58,532 bases of DNA, from contig VGWC01000007.1 in assembly GCA_016873775.1 (NCBI GenBank), positions 1 to 58,532 of the forward strand, in the 5' to 3' direction. Position 1 is the first letter of the stretch. Every line of letters begins with the position of its first letter. The stretch comes from Ignavibacteria bacterium (GTDB taxonomy: Bacteria > Bacteroidota > Ignavibacteria > UBA10030 > F1-140-MAGs086). Shown here piece by piece: positions 1-8,003 of this stretch. Under the pieces are notes generated by a model that saw only the letters and a program-made list of their open reading frames with translations, searched no databases and had not been told where the DNA came from. The translations under genes were made by a program, and so were the position numbers.

Positions 1-78
1 TTTGCGCAGTGAGACGATAGAAATACATTCCGCTCGAAAGCGTGCTTGCATCAAACTGAACTTCGTTCGTTGTAAAAG
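1..78 (-). pseudogene. T9SS sorting-tail relic, cut by window edge
   Basis: Read on the minus strand, the first ~75 bases encode EVQFDASTLSSGMYFYR followed by LTAQ. This is the last beta-strand part of a type-A T9SS C-terminal sorting domain, which directs secreted proteins to the type IX translocon. Upstream the frame runs only into a T/A-rich low-complexity stretch, with no FPNPFNP segment and no gene body. It therefore looks like a detached tail rather than the end of a real gene. The true C-terminus lies beyond the window. Confidence 0.55.
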
Positions 79-248
79 AAAAAAACTTTTGAGAAAAAAA
101 AAGAGAATTATAATGAGAGAGAAAACTGTACTGGTGTACACAGTTCACAATTTATTGCCACGTTAAAAAAGTTGGAAAAAATGCGGGGAAAAAATTCTCA
201 AAGAACAATTTCATTTCGCATTTCTCGGAATTCAACAGAACTAAACGT

Positions 249-1022
249 TCAATCGCCAAAGAATCCGGCAAAAATTCCGAAGTTTAACGAAATTCCTTTT
301 CCGGAAATCGAACTGGGAAATCCGACAATTTTATTTTTTGCATCAAGTTTCCATTCGGGCGAAGTCATTCCTACATATCCCGCACCTACGCGCATTCCCA
401 ACCATTCTAATATTGCGTATTCAATGTTCAGTGAAATTTGATACGTATAAAATTCACCGTCTATTTGTTGCGAATATTTGTTTTCGCTGTACAATGAATC
501 TCCAAAATGCGTCCAAATATCATCCCATACTACTTTCGAATTATTCGTTCTCCACAATCGTAAATTCATTTCACCGCCTCCAAGTGTAACATCAAGCGCA
601 ATGTCGAATCGTGGCGCTATCGGTTGAACATATCCAACGAAAAAACCACCGTAACTAATATCAAGTTGAAATTCCCTCAGAAGATTTTCTGTTGTTACTG
701 TTCCGCTTGCACCCATTCCTCCCATACGAATATTCTTGAGAAACATAATATATCCGTATCCTTCGCCACCGTACATCAATATTCCTTTGTTAGAGAGTTG
801 CCCTGCTTTTCCTTTTGCAAGAAATATGTTCAAGTCTTTTGTATTCAAGAATAAATAACGAGGAGTAAAACCACCTGCGCCGCCTAATTTAAAACGATGC
901 GACGGTTTATCACGAACATCAAAAAAATTATCATCCGTGGTTATCGAATCATTTTGCGCAACGGAAAGAATTGTCAAGAGTAATGAAAATATTATTGTGA
1001 AGAAAAAAAATCGGTATTTCAT
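249..1022 (-). CDS. Secreted/outer-membrane protein of unknown function
   Basis: A 257-residue protein that I do not recognise. It starts with a clear signal peptide (residues 1-22: MKYR, a Phe/Leu/Ile-rich core, then SVAQ before the mature part). The mature part has many alternating Gly/aromatic stretches (around residues 75-150, for example GGEGYGYIMF) and ends in an aromatic-rich segment (FGIFAGFFGD), as in small outer-membrane beta-barrels. No catalytic motif is visible. It stands alone on the minus strand, between a T9SS-tail relic on its 3' side and another on its 5' side. An outer-membrane location is inferred from composition only. Confidence 0.7.
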   Translation of the reverse strand: MKYRFFFFTIIFSLLLTILSVAQNDSITTDDNFFDVRDKPSHRFKLGGAGGFTPRYLFLNTKDLNIFLAKGKAGQLSNKGILMYGGEGYGYIMFLKNIRMGGMGASGTVTTENLLREFQLDISYGGFFVGYVQPIAPRFDIALDVTLGGGEMNLRLWRTNNSKVVWDDIWTHFGDSLYSENKYSQQIDGEFYTYQISLNIEYAILEWLGMRVGAGYVGMTSPEWKLDAKNKIVGFPSSISGKGISLNFGIFAGFFGD

Positions 1023-1300
1023 AAAAGTAATGTTTGAACATAAAAAAAAAACGGTTCAAAATTAGAAAAAAGAATACAGAGCAACAACTTGCTTTTTTTT
1101 CTTCAGTTTTTTTTTAAGGTAGTGCAAAATTTCTTGTATTGTGAAACGATTGTTCATAGTCCTTTATACGCTCGGAAGTCTGTTGAACCGCCTGCGCTAT
1201 TCGGTGATTTTTGATTGCCGTGCAAAAAAATATTCAACTCAACTTCGATGTTGAAACGCAACACTGGAAGTAAAATTGATAACTCATTCAAACTTCCGAT

Positions 1301-1505
1301 GTTGTTGAAATTCCGAACGAATTTTCTCTGCTGCAAAATTATCCGAATCCGTTTAATCCGGCAACCGTAATTCGTTATTCGTTATTCGTTATTCGTGAAT
1401 AGTGTTGTATCGTTGAAAGTGTATGACGTTTTCTATCGCTTAAGCGTAACACAAAACGACATTGTACGATACAATGAAACAAAGAAGTTCGTTCTTTTGA
1501 AATAA
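1301..1505 (+). pseudogene. T9SS sorting-tail relic with internal deletion
   Basis: The frame from 1301 encodes [20 protein letters not shown], the hallmark start of a type-A T9SS sorting domain, then IRYSL, and stops at a TAG shortly after. A second frame then resumes with VSLKVYDV directly joined to FYRLSVTQ and ends with NETKKFVLLK and TAA at 1503. The middle of the domain (the LGREVATL...FDASGLSSGVY part) is missing, so this is both frameshifted and internally deleted. The ~270 bases before it (1023-1300) contain only scattered, stop-riddled remnants of the gene body. A terminator follows. Confidence 0.75.
1370..1396 (+). repeat. ATTCGTT heptamer microrepeat in a T9SS tail
   Basis: Three full ATTCGTT units plus a partial fourth lie exactly where the sorting domain encodes its I-R-Y-S-L segment. 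The intact sorting domain at 15314 has only two units. The expansion shifts the frame and brings in the stop codon that kills this copy. Confidence 0.8.
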
Positions 1506-1530
1506 CAATCTTCAATCCAGCATTTACAAT

Positions 1531-1571
1531 AAAAAGGCGATGTCGTTCGATATTGCCTTTTGTTTTTTTTT
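1531..1571 (+). terminator. Intrinsic terminator
   Basis: AAAAAGGC pairs with GCCTTTTG across a ~16-base loop and is followed by a long T run. It sits just after the dead T9SS tail, so it is probably the surviving terminator of that lost gene. Confidence 0.6.
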
Positions 1572-1741
1572 GCTATTCTCCATCGAAACTCGTACTTTTT
1601 CCCCGCAAATATGAGCGGTGAAATTCCACAAACTCTACTGCTTCGCGCGCGAGTCAATCTTTCAACTTTCAACATTGAGCATTATTTTTGCAAAATGATG
1701 TATTTTGCATTACAAATTTTACACACAATTATTTCTTGACA

Positions 1742-3058
1742 ATGGGTTTTTGGTCTGAGTTTCTTATCATTTTCGTTTTGATCTTGCTGAATGGTTTCTT
1801 TGCAGCATCAGAAATTGCTATTGTTTCTACTCGACGCACACGGATTAAAGATTTAATCGAAAAAGGGAAAACTCGCGCAAAAATAGTCGAGAAATTGCAA
1901 AGTAACCCCGATACGTTTCTTGCAACTGTGCAAATCGGAATTACTGTTGTCGGTTCGTTCGCTTCCGCTTTGGGAGGTACAGCCGCAATTCAATACTTAA
2001 AAGAACCTCTGCGACAACTGCAGATTCCGTTTATCTCAGAACATAGTGAGTTTATTGCAATAGTTATGGTCGTTACTCTCATTACGTACCTATCATTAAC
2101 AATTGGAGAATTGATTCCGAAATCGCTTGCACTTCGATACTCGGAAAAATTTTCATTACTCATTGCACCTTTCATACTCCTCCTTTCAAAAATTTTTTCT
2201 CCTGCGGTAAAAGTATTAGTTGGAACAAGTAATCTTTTTTTGAAACCATTTCACGACCAAACAACATTTTCCGAATCGAAAATTTCCGAAGAAGAATTTC
2301 GCATTATGCTCGACGAAGGAACAAAGAGCGGTATCATTGATAAAACCGAACACGAACTTATTTCGAGCATTTTTGAATTTACCGATACTACGGCAAAAGA
2401 AATTCTTGTTCCGCGCACAGATGTCATCGCAATCGAAATTACTTCCGAAAAAGAAAAATTGCTCCGTCTCGTTTCTGACGAAGGATATTCGCGGCTTCCT
2501 GTATTTCAGGAAAACCTCGATAATATTCTCGGCATTGTTTATGCAAAAGATTTGATTTCTCTCGCCGAGCATAAAGTCATTGTGCTGCATGATATCATTC
2601 GTCCGGCGTATTTTGTTCCGCAAACAAAAAAAATCAGCGAACTCTTGCGCGAAATGCAACAGCGAAAATTACATATTGCTATCGTGAACGATGAATATGG
2701 CGGCACTGCGGGAATTGTAACGATGGAAGATATTATCGAAGAAATCGTTGGCGAAATTCACGACGAGTACGATGACGAATTGAAAGAAATTGAAACAACT
2801 GCCGATGGTTCGTTTTTAGTGAACGGAAAAGTTTCCATCGGAGATTTTAATGAGCGTTTCGGAAGTTCCATTCCCGAAGAAGGGGAGTACGATACGATTA
2901 GCGGATTTATTCAAAAACTTGCCGGAAAAATTCCCGAAGTGAAAGAAGAAATCCGTTATGATAGCTGGACGTTTTCCGTAGTGAAAAAAAGCCAGAGAAA
3001 GATTCGGCAAATACAAGCGAGGAAAATTGCAAGTTCGGAGTTACAAGTTTCGAGTTAA
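1742..3058 (+). CDS. CNNM/CorC (HlyC)-type transporter-like membrane protein
   Basis: A 438-residue membrane protein with an N-terminal DUF21/CNNM transmembrane domain (about residues 1-190, hydrophobic from FLIIFVLILLNGFF), a CBS-domain pair (about 205-330; begins after DEGTKSGIID and ends with GTAGIVTMEDIIEEIVGE) and a C-terminal CorC_HlyC domain (about 345-425). The family is linked to Mg/Co or Na/Mg transport; the older name hemolysin C is misleading. An upstream in-frame ATG at 1688 would add 18 residues, but family members begin close to the first membrane segment, so 1742 is preferred. Its last codons (SSELQVSS) are written by inverted heptamer repeats that continue into the nadD array. 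Confidence 0.88.
   Translation: MGFWSEFLIIFVLILLNGFFAASEIAIVSTRRTRIKDLIEKGKTRAKIVEKLQSNPDTFLATVQIGITVVGSFASALGGTAAIQYLKEPLRQLQIPFISEHSEFIAIVMVVTLITYLSLTIGELIPKSLALRYSEKFSLLIAPFILLLSKIFSPAVKVLVGTSNLFLKPFHDQTTFSESKISEEEFRIMLDEGTKSGIIDKTEHELISSIFEFTDTTAKEILVPRTDVIAIEITSEKEKLLRLVSDEGYSRLPVFQENLDNILGIVYAKDLISLAEHKVIVLHDIIRPAYFVPQTKKISELLREMQQRKLHIAIVNDEYGGTAGIVTMEDIIEEIVGEIHDEYDDELKEIETTADGSFLVNGKVSIGDFNERFGSSIPEEGEYDTISGFIQKLAGKIPEVKEEIRYDSWTFSVVKKSQRKIRQIQARKIASSELQVSS
3029..3056 (-). repeat. Inverted heptamer array (4 units)
   Basis: Four 7-base units in exact register, GCAAGTT-CGGAGTT-ACAAGTT-TCGAGTT, are the reverse complement of the AACTCGC-type units that start at 3074. They encode the C-terminal residues of the CorC-type protein and end one base short of its stop codon. 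Together with the downstream array they could fold into a long imperfect hairpin across the corC/nadD junction. Confidence 0.85.
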
Positions 3059-3063
3059 TCGTT

Positions 3064-3759
3064 ATGGACAAACAACTCGCAACTCACAACTCGCAACTTG
3101 TAACTCACAACTCGCAACTCGCAACTCGCAACTCGCAACTTGCAACTCGCAACTCACAACTCGCAACTCGCAACTCGCAACTCACAACTCGTTTAGGAAT
3201 CTTCGGCGGCGCATTTAATCCTCCTCACGTTGGACATTTAATTGTTGCAGAAAATGTGCGAGAAAAATTGCAACTTGATAAAATTATTTTTGTTCCAACA
3301 GGAAATCCACCGCACAAATCGAATGAACAATTAATTGACGGAGCAATGCGTTTACAAATGGTGCAACTCGCAATCAAAGGAAATAAATTTTTCGACATCA
3401 GCGATGTTGAATTTTTGCGAAAAGATTTTTCGTACACCGTTGATACTCTCAAACTGTTTCAGCAAATGTATCCACAAACAGAATTATCTTTCATCATCGG
3501 CGCAGATAATTTTTTAGAACTCCACACATGGAAATCGCCGAAAGAAATTTTTTCTCTTGCATCCGTTGTGGTAATGAACAGAGAAGGTGTTGTGATGAAT
3601 AAAAATGAATTTTCTTCGCTCGTAAAATTGGTGAACGTTCCGAATATTGAAATATCATCGAGCGAAATCCGAAAGAAAATTGCGCTTGGAAAATCAGTGA
3701 AGTATCTGGTCTCGGAAAAAGTGGAGAAGTTTATCGTGAAAAATAAATTGTATAAATGA
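3064..3759 (+). CDS. nadD: Nicotinate-nucleotide adenylyltransferase
   Basis: NadD adenylates nicotinate mononucleotide in NAD synthesis. The family core begins at residue 43 (RLGIFGGAFNPPHVGH, with the GxFNPxHxGH nucleotide-binding motif) and ends with the ISSSEIR motif near residue 200. The core is ~189 residues, the usual length. Residues 1-42 are encoded by the heptamer array. No in-frame ATG, GTG or TTG lies between the array and the core, so the only visible start is ATG 3064, ahead of the array. Either the extension is translated, or an unusual start is used. It follows the CorC-type gene by 5 bases. CoaD at 32327 belongs to the same nucleotidyltransferase fold. Confidence 0.9.
   Translation: MDKQLATHNSQLVTHNSQLATRNSQLATRNSQLATRNSQLTTRLGIFGGAFNPPHVGHLIVAENVREKLQLDKIIFVPTGNPPHKSNEQLIDGAMRLQMVQLAIKGNKFFDISDVEFLRKDFSYTVDTLKLFQQMYPQTELSFIIGADNFLELHTWKSPKEIFSLASVVVMNREGVVMNKNEFSSLVKLVNVPNIEISSSEIRKKIALGKSVKYLVSEKVEKFIVKNKLYK
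3074..3192 (+). repeat. Heptamer array, 17 units of AACTCGC type
   Basis: Seventeen units of exactly 7 bases (119 bases), with variants AACTCGC, AACTCAC, AACTTGC, AACTTGT and AACTCGT. Three units (21 bases) make seven codons, so the array is translated as a 7-residue repeat of the type LATRNSQ. It resembles the heptameric STRR repeats known from filamentous cyanobacteria. Gain or loss of units not in multiples of three would shift the nadD frame. Confidence 0.95.
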
Positions 3760-3823
3760 AGGAAATACCAATGACAAGCAGCAACTTATCTTCAATCAAT
3801 GACAATCGCTACACTTATAAACT

Positions 3824-4267
3824 ATGCATAATTTCAAATTCCCAATTTCAATTTTATTTATTGCAACGGCAATTTCTTTTTCACAAACAATCGAAAAAGA
3901 GCAAACAAAAATTCATAACGTACTTATGCAACAAAGAACCGCATGGAATAACGGCGATATTGATGGCTATATGGAAGGATATTGGAAATCAGATAGTTTG
4001 GTATTTACAAGCGGAGGAAATGTTACGCGCGGATATGATTCGACGAAAGCGAAATACAAACGTAATTACGATACTAAAGATAAAATGGGAACACTCGAAT
4101 TTTCTGATTTGGAAATTTCCGTTCTCGAAGAAAACGTTGCGTGGGTGTTAGGAAAGTGGAAACTGAAACGTGCAAACGATGAACCGCATGGAATTTTTAC
4201 ACTCGTAATGAAAAAGTTTGATGGAGAGTGGAAAATTGTTCACGACCATACGTCCAGTAACAATTAG
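3824..4267 (+). CDS. Secreted NTF2-like (DUF4440/SnoaL-type) protein
   Basis: A 147-residue protein with a signal peptide (residues 1-21, ending near ISFSQ) and a single NTF2-like fold domain. The family pattern is visible: TAWNNGDIDGYMEGYW near the start, a central FTSGGNVTRGYD, and a C-terminal WKIVHDHTS. Members of this fold are often ketosteroid-isomerase-like or of unknown function; no substrate can be assigned. It lies 64 bases after nadD. The signal-peptide codons show weak 7-base periodicity (3831-3858), possibly another decayed heptamer array. Confidence 0.78.
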   Translation: MHNFKFPISILFIATAISFSQTIEKEQTKIHNVLMQQRTAWNNGDIDGYMEGYWKSDSLVFTSGGNVTRGYDSTKAKYKRNYDTKDKMGTLEFSDLEISVLEENVAWVLGKWKLKRANDEPHGIFTLVMKKFDGEWKIVHDHTSSNN

Positions 4268-4402
4268 AGCGATAAAAATAAATGTTGTCTAAAACGGATG
4301 AAGAGTTGGAGCAAAGAAAATTACTTGAAGAACGTTTTGTATTTTTTTACATATTTTTTTTCCTCACTTCATTCACTGGATAATTGTAATTGTTTGTAAA
4401 AT

Positions 4403-4451
4403 ATCTAAAACCAAAACCTAAAACATCAAATCTAAATTCAGAAATCGAAAA
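4403..4451 (+). repeat. Degenerate heptamer array ending in the trxB start codon
   Basis: Seven 7-base units in register: ATCTAAA, ACCAAAA, CCTAAAA, CATCAAA, TCTAAAT, TCAGAAA, TCGAAAA. The final A is the A of the trxB ATG. The array therefore makes up the whole immediate 5' untranslated region of trxB. The units are diverged, so recognition rests on periodicity and position rather than identity. Confidence 0.55.
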
Positions 4452-5389
4452 TGGAAAATTATTCAAACGTTATCATCATCGGCTCTGGTCCTGCGGGATT
4501 AACTGCCGCCTTATACACAGCAAGAGCAAATCTTTCTCCGCTCGTATTCGAAGGATTGCAACCTGGAGGTCAGCTTACTATTACGACTGAAGTAGAAAAT
4601 TATCCCGGTTACGAACACGGAATTATGGGACCGGAATTAATGAACATTATGCGAAAGCAAGCGCAGCGATTTGGTTCGCAAAATGAATTTAAGATTGTAA
4701 CAAACGTTGATTTCTCCGTGCGTCCATTTAAAATATGGTGCGACAACGAAATGTATTCAACTGATGCGGTTATCATTTCCACCGGCGCATCCGCGAAACT
4801 TCTGAATCTTCCTTCGGAACAAGAATTTATGGGATACGGTGTTTCTGCATGCGCAACGTGCGACGGTTTCTTTTTCAAGAATCAGGAAATTGCTGTTGTG
4901 GGCGGAGGAGATACTGCTTTGGAAGAGGCAAATTATCTTACGCGGTTTGCTTCAAAGGTTTCTGTTATTCATCGCCGCGACTCATTGCGCGCTTCCAAAG
5001 TAATGATTGAACGCGCAGAAAAAAATCCGAAAATTCATTTCATCTGGAATTCCGTCGTTGACGAAGTTCTGGGAATGGATAACAATGGAAAAAAATCTGT
5101 TACCGGACTTCGTTTAAAAAATATCATTACCAATGAATTTTCAAAACTTACCTGCGCAGGATTATTTATTGCTATTGGTCATCATCCAAACACGAAATTA
5201 TTTGAAGGACAAATTGAACTTGATTCGCACGGATATATTCTAACGAAAGGAAAATCTACGGCAACAAATATATCCGGGGTCTTTGCCGCAGGAGATGTTG
5301 CTGACCCTACGTATCGTCAAGCAGTTTCAGCCGCGGGAAGCGGTTGTATGGCGGCTATTGATGCAGAACGATGGTTAGAAAATTTGTAA
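4451..5389 (+). CDS. trxB: Thioredoxin-disulfide reductase
   Basis: A 312-residue flavoprotein that passes electrons from NADPH through FAD to thioredoxin. The FAD motif GSGPAG is at residues 11-16, the redox-active CATC at 134-137 and the NADPH motif GGGDTA at 151-156. The C-terminal FAD contact GVFAAGDVADPTYRQAVSAA is typical. Length matches the low-molecular-weight bacterial class. It is followed by an OmpA relic and then dnaK, so it appears to be transcribed alone or with the preceding secreted protein. Its start codon is the end of a heptamer array. Confidence 0.96.
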   Translation: MENYSNVIIIGSGPAGLTAALYTARANLSPLVFEGLQPGGQLTITTEVENYPGYEHGIMGPELMNIMRKQAQRFGSQNEFKIVTNVDFSVRPFKIWCDNEMYSTDAVIISTGASAKLLNLPSEQEFMGYGVSACATCDGFFFKNQEIAVVGGGDTALEEANYLTRFASKVSVIHRRDSLRASKVMIERAEKNPKIHFIWNSVVDEVLGMDNNGKKSVTGLRLKNIITNEFSKLTCAGLFIAIGHHPNTKLFEGQIELDSHGYILTKGKSTATNISGVFAAGDVADPTYRQAVSAAGSGCMAAIDAERWLENL

Positions 5390-5424
5390 AACGTGTGTTT
5401 AAAAAAAATGGTAGTTTTGGATTG

Positions 5425-5556
5425 TTGATAAATAATTTGTCAAATATTATTTCGCTTCAAGCAAAAAAGGTGGTACCCAATAACAATGAGGAAGGACGCA
5501 GTAAAAACCGAAGAGTCGAGATTTCTTTAACAGCGAATAAAGGAATGTTCGAATGA
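5425..5556 (+). pseudogene. OmpA-family C-terminal domain relic
   Basis: The frame encodes VVPNNNEEGRSKNRRVEISL, the end of the peptidoglycan-binding OmpA C-terminal domain (NxxxxGRxxNRRVEI). Nothing of the rest of that ~100-residue domain is present. An open frame can be traced back to an ATG at 5371 inside the end of trxB, but that part is unlike OmpA. I read it as the 3' remnant of a deleted OmpA-family gene rather than a 61-residue protein. The ~200 bases from 5557 to the dnaK start show no gene. Confidence 0.7.
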
Positions 5557-5758
5557 CAAAATTTCCCATCGGAATTATTTGAAATGCCAACGCTTCTTAC
5601 AATTTGACAACATTGCACATCTGTCAATCTTCAATGTAAAATGTCAAAAACTTGAATTTTCAACGAATTATACGTTTTTGGCTTTACGAGTAATTTGGCA
5701 TAATACTTGTAATAATAGAACCGATTTCAACCACAAATTTTAAGAAGAAAAAAACATT

Positions 5759-7684
5759 ATGGCATCAAATAAAATTATAGGAATTGATTTAGGAACAACC
5801 AACTCGTGCGTTTCCGTGATGGAAGGAAACGAGCCGGTTGTTATCGCGAATTCGGAAGGCGGAAGAACTACGCCATCTATCGTCGGATTTGCGAAGAACG
5901 GCGAGCGTCTTGTCGGTCAATCGGCAAAACGTCAGGCAGTTACGAATTCCAAGAACACAATTTTTTCAATCAAACGTTTTATGGGACGATTTATGGATGA
6001 AGTGAACGAGGAAATGAAACTCGTTCCGTATAAAGTCGTGAAGGGTGAAAACAATACTGCGCGCGTTTCCATTGACGACAAAATATATTCGCCGCCGGAA
6101 ATCAGCGCGATGATTCTCACGAAGATGAAACAAACTGCGGAAGATTATCTCGGCACAAAAATTTCCGAAGCGGTGATTACTGTTCCCGCATATTTCAACG
6201 ATGCTCAGCGACAAGCAACAAAAGAAGCAGGAGAAATTGCCGGTTTGAATGTGCGAAGAATTATCAACGAACCAACTGCGGCTGCGCTTGCGTACGGTTT
6301 GGATAAGAAACATAAAGATTCAAAAGTTGCTGTGTTCGATTTGGGCGGTGGAACGTTTGATATTTCCATACTTGAACTTGGCGATGGTGTGTTTGAAGTG
6401 AAATCCACCAACGGCGATACGCATCTTGGCGGAGATAATTTCGACCAGCGCATTCTTGAACATCTTGCCGATGAATTTAAAAAACAAGAAGGCGTTGATT
6501 TGCGCAAAGACCCGATGTCGTTGCAGCGTTTGCGTGAAGCGGCGGAAAAAGCGAAGATGGAACTTTCGCAATTGATGCAAACGGAAATCAATCTTCCGTT
6601 TATCACTGCAACTGCCGATGGACCAAAACATTTGAACATCAATTTAACGCGCGCAAAATTCGAGCAACTCTGCGATGATTTATTCAAACGTTGTATTGTT
6701 CCGGTAGAAAACGCACTACGCGATGCAAAACTTTCTCCACAACAAATTGATGAAGTAGTTCTTGTCGGTGGAATGACGCGCGTTCCCCGTGTTCAACAAC
6801 TCGTAAAAGATATTTTCGGTAAAGAAGGACACCGAGGCGTGAATCCCGATGAAGTTGTTGCGGTTGGCGCAGCAATTCAAGGCGGAGTTCTCACCGGTGA
6901 TGTTACCGATGTTCTTTTGCTCGATGTTACTCCGCTGACGCTTGGAATTGAAACAATGGGTAACGTGATGACACCGATGATAAAAGCGAATACAACAATT
7001 CCGACAAAGAAGAGCGAAGTATTTTCAACTGCTGCGGATAGTCAACCATCAGTGGAAATTCACGTTCTGCAAGGCGAGCGACCGATGGCAATTGATAACA
7101 GAACGCTCGGAAAATTTCATCTCGATGGAATTCCACCGGCACCGCGCGGTATTCCACAAATTGAAGTAACGTTCGATATTGATGCAAACGGAATGTTACA
7201 CGTTCTCGCAAAAGATAAAGCGACGAACAAAGAGCAATCCATTCGCATTACATCATCGAGCGGATTATCGAAAGAAGAAGTAGAAAAAATGAAACGCGAT
7301 GCTGAAGCACATGCAGCAGAAGACAAAAAGAAGAAAGAGGAGATCGAAACGCGCAATCAAGCGGATAATCTCGTGTTCCATACGCGAAAGCAAATAAAAG
7401 ATTTCGGCGACAAGTTGGATGCTGATACGAAAGCGAAACTTGAATCTGCGGCGAATTCGTTGGAAGAAGCCGTGAAGAGCGGAACGGAAAGCGACATCAA
7501 AGCAAAAATGGAATCGCTGAATAATCTGTGGAACGATGCTTCGACGAAAATGTACGAAGCGGCGAAAACTGCTGAAGCGCAACAACAAACTTCTTCGCAA
7601 TCTTCTTCATCCGATTCCGGAAAGAAAGATGGCAAGGCAGTGGAGAACGCTGAATTTGAAGTTGTGGATGAGAAAAAGAAATAA
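5759..7684 (+). CDS. dnaK: Chaperone protein DnaK (Hsp70)
   Basis: A 641-residue Hsp70 that binds unfolded polypeptides in an ATP-controlled cycle with DnaJ and GrpE. The ATPase domain opens with [18 protein letters not shown], has the phosphate loops [10 protein letters not shown] and GGMTRVP, and the linker [14 protein letters not shown]. The substrate domain and helical lid follow; the tail is a Gln/Ser-rich linker ending [10 protein letters not shown], close to the usual EEVD-like end of bacterial DnaK. No dnaJ or grpE gene and no CIRCE operator is visible nearby. It is monocistronic: an OmpA relic precedes it and a strong terminator follows. Confidence 0.98.
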   Translation: MASNKIIGIDLGTTNSCVSVMEGNEPVVIANSEGGRTTPSIVGFAKNGERLVGQSAKRQAVTNSKNTIFSIKRFMGRFMDEVNEEMKLVPYKVVKGENNTARVSIDDKIYSPPEISAMILTKMKQTAEDYLGTKISEAVITVPAYFNDAQRQATKEAGEIAGLNVRRIINEPTAAALAYGLDKKHKDSKVAVFDLGGGTFDISILELGDGVFEVKSTNGDTHLGGDNFDQRILEHLADEFKKQEGVDLRKDPMSLQRLREAAEKAKMELSQLMQTEINLPFITATADGPKHLNINLTRAKFEQLCDDLFKRCIVPVENALRDAKLSPQQIDEVVLVGGMTRVPRVQQLVKDIFGKEGHRGVNPDEVVAVGAAIQGGVLTGDVTDVLLLDVTPLTLGIETMGNVMTPMIKANTTIPTKKSEVFSTAADSQPSVEIHVLQGERPMAIDNRTLGKFHLDGIPPAPRGIPQIEVTFDIDANGMLHVLAKDKATNKEQSIRITSSSGLSKEEVEKMKRDAEAHAAEDKKKKEEIETRNQADNLVFHTRKQIKDFGDKLDADTKAKLESAANSLEEAVKSGTESDIKAKMESLNNLWNDASTKMYEAAKTAEAQQQTSSQSSSSDSGKKDGKAVENAEFEVVDEKKK

Positions 7685-7701
7685 TTCGAACTCAATATAT
7701 C

Positions 7702-7740
7702 ATAGGCATCTTGAGAAATTGAGATGCCTATTTCTTTATT
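7702..7740 (+). terminator. Intrinsic terminator of dnaK
   Basis: ATAGGCATCT pairs with AGATGCCTAT over a ten-base loop, followed by TTTCTTTATTTT. It starts 18 bases after the dnaK stop. The rest of the spacer up to 8003 is A/T-rich and shows no gene. Confidence 0.85.
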
Positions 7741-8003
7741 TTCACTCAATGATACACTTTTCTTTCCTGCCGTTACTATCTTTTCGTTTCAAAATGAGAA
7801 CGATAGAATATGAAATACTTCCTAAAAAAAAATCGTTTTCGTTTTTTCTTCTCTTACAAATCTTTCTCGCGTTCTCATTACAGCAATCATTATCATTTTT
7901 TATTTTATATCCGTGAGTAGCGATAGAGTGAAATACTGTTAATTCACACAAAACCGTATTTCGATTCTGCCAACTACTTTTTTCGTATTTTTCTCCGCAA
8001 AAA

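Noticed and set aside
3074-3192. CRISPR-like tandem repeat
   Set aside because: Units are 7 bases with no spacers; not a CRISPR array. The 147-base VCBS repeats are likewise coding repeats.
3027-3218. A second open frame through the heptamer array, overlapping nadD
   Set aside because: A 7-base repeat without stop codons is open in every frame on that strand. Only the frame joined to the NadD core has family support.
4282-4383. 33-codon frame before trxB (LSKTDEELEQRKLLEERF, then Phe-rich end)
   Set aside because: Possible small membrane peptide, but no family, no ribosome site, and the Phe run reflects a T-rich spacer.
5371-5556. 61-residue gene overlapping the end of trxB
   Set aside because: Only its last third resembles anything (OmpA C-terminal end); the rest is spacer read-through, so it is listed as a relic.
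5700-5758. Heat-shock promoter or CIRCE operator before dnaK
   Set aside because: No TTAGCACTC-N9-GAGTGCTAA and no convincing -35/-10 pair could be found by eye.
5932-7749. Many long reverse-strand frames over dnaK
   Set aside because: They mirror dnaK codon structure, have no family features, and overlap an undoubted gene.
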